Shown here: positions 63,934 to 64,000 of the stretch, in pieces
Numbering within the stretch: position 1 is the stretch's first letter
Layout: each line of letters starts with the position of its first letter
NCBI GenBank assembly: GCA_046349085.1
Contig: JAXMDA010000007.1
Location: forward strand, 1 to 64,000
DNA: 64,000 bases
Direction of reading: 5' to 3'
DNA from: JAJXWB01 sp046349085
GTDB taxonomy: Bacteria; Pseudomonadota; Alphaproteobacteria; Rhizobiales; Beijerinckiaceae
The notes under the pieces: model-generated
Databases searched by the model: none
Seen by the model: only the letters and a program-made list of their open reading frames with translations
What the model was told of the DNA's origin: nothing
Made by a program: the position numbers and the translations under genes

Positions 63934-64000
63934 CTATCGCGGGAAAACGCCTTCGACGGCGGCAAGCGCGAAGGCCTGCTCCATCGCGACTTCCCCGAGC
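63934..64000 (-). CDS. C-terminal fragment of a gene entering from the right edge
   Basis: The last 21 codons, ending EQAFALAAVEGVFPR and TAG at 63936-63934, are open on the minus strand to the window edge. They are plausible as a protein end (helical, no rare codons), but too short to identify. Confidence 0.35.
   Translation of the reverse strand, partial: LGEVAMEQAFALAAVEGVFPR

Overview
This is about 64 kb of high-GC (roughly 65-68 %) chromosome from an alphaproteobacterium, most likely of the order Hyphomicrobiales (Rhizobiales). The evidence is the LexA box of the GTTC-N7-GTTC type in front of an imuABC mutagenesis cassette, a CYP199A-like P450, an extensin-family protein, a ChbG/HpnK-type deacetylase, abundant branched-chain amino-acid (Liv-type) ABC transport, and several families of short intergenic palindromes typical of this order. 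Genus is not resolvable by eye. There are no rRNA or tRNA genes, CRISPR arrays, insertion sequences or prophage genes that I can see; the region reads as ordinary chromosome with many small operons.

Layout. 0-6 kb: 5' part of a CYP199A-like cytochrome P450 with its solute-binding protein, chorismate synthase (aroC), a sorbosone-dehydrogenase-like protein, a flavin reductase-like protein and polyphosphate kinase 2. 6-10 kb: one very large Pls/PosA-type non-ribosomal peptide synthetase (A-T followed by membrane segments and three left-handed beta-helix repeat blocks). 10-18 kb: histidine phosphatase, amidase, extensin-like protein, MarR regulator divergent from an acyl-CoA ligase, DUF1499 and LprI-like proteins, MBL hydrolase. 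18.6-25.2 kb: an SOS mutasome operon imuA-imuB-DUF559-imuC with overlapping start/stop codons and a LexA box. 25.5-31.5 kb: a complete Liv-type ABC transporter (SBP, H, M, G, F) followed by a MetE-like methyltransferase and a strong terminator. 31.6-36.8 kb: a pair of paralogous small proteins around a GST, a PaaI-type thioesterase, meaB, pyroglutamyl peptidase, a TerC-like protein. 36.8-49.9 kb: a second amidase, a lipoprotein hydrolase, two lytic transglycosylases, ABC-F ATPase, ketopantoate reductase, and the two methylmalonyl-CoA mutase subunits (mutB at 41-43 kb, mutA at 48-50 kb). 50-64 kb: nucleoside transporter, M20 peptidase, HerA/DUF853 ATPase, a glycosyltransferase-MurJ-haloacid dehalogenase operon divergent from a ChbG/HpnK deacetylase, a chemoreceptor, Fe superoxide dismutase and a proline-rich membrane protein.

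The most unusual structure is the imu operon. Short palindromic elements of the families that otherwise sit between genes here have entered its reading frames: one family-A copy near the N-terminus of ImuB, one family-C copy in the C-terminal half of ImuB, a family-A copy plus an adjoining A-like palindrome in ImuC, and a family-D copy forming the C-terminal tail of the DUF559 protein. All stay in frame, and the family-A copies in imuB and imuC are read in the same frame, giving related peptides. This resembles the protein-coding palindromic elements described in Rickettsia. The operon also carries a Vsr-like DUF559 nuclease-fold protein, translationally coupled on both sides, as a fourth gene. 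Second most interesting is the Pls-type synthetase, whose hand-read substrate pocket carries two acidic residues, suggesting a basic amino acid such as lysine.

All calls are from reading the sequence and from knowledge of the families; no database search was run.
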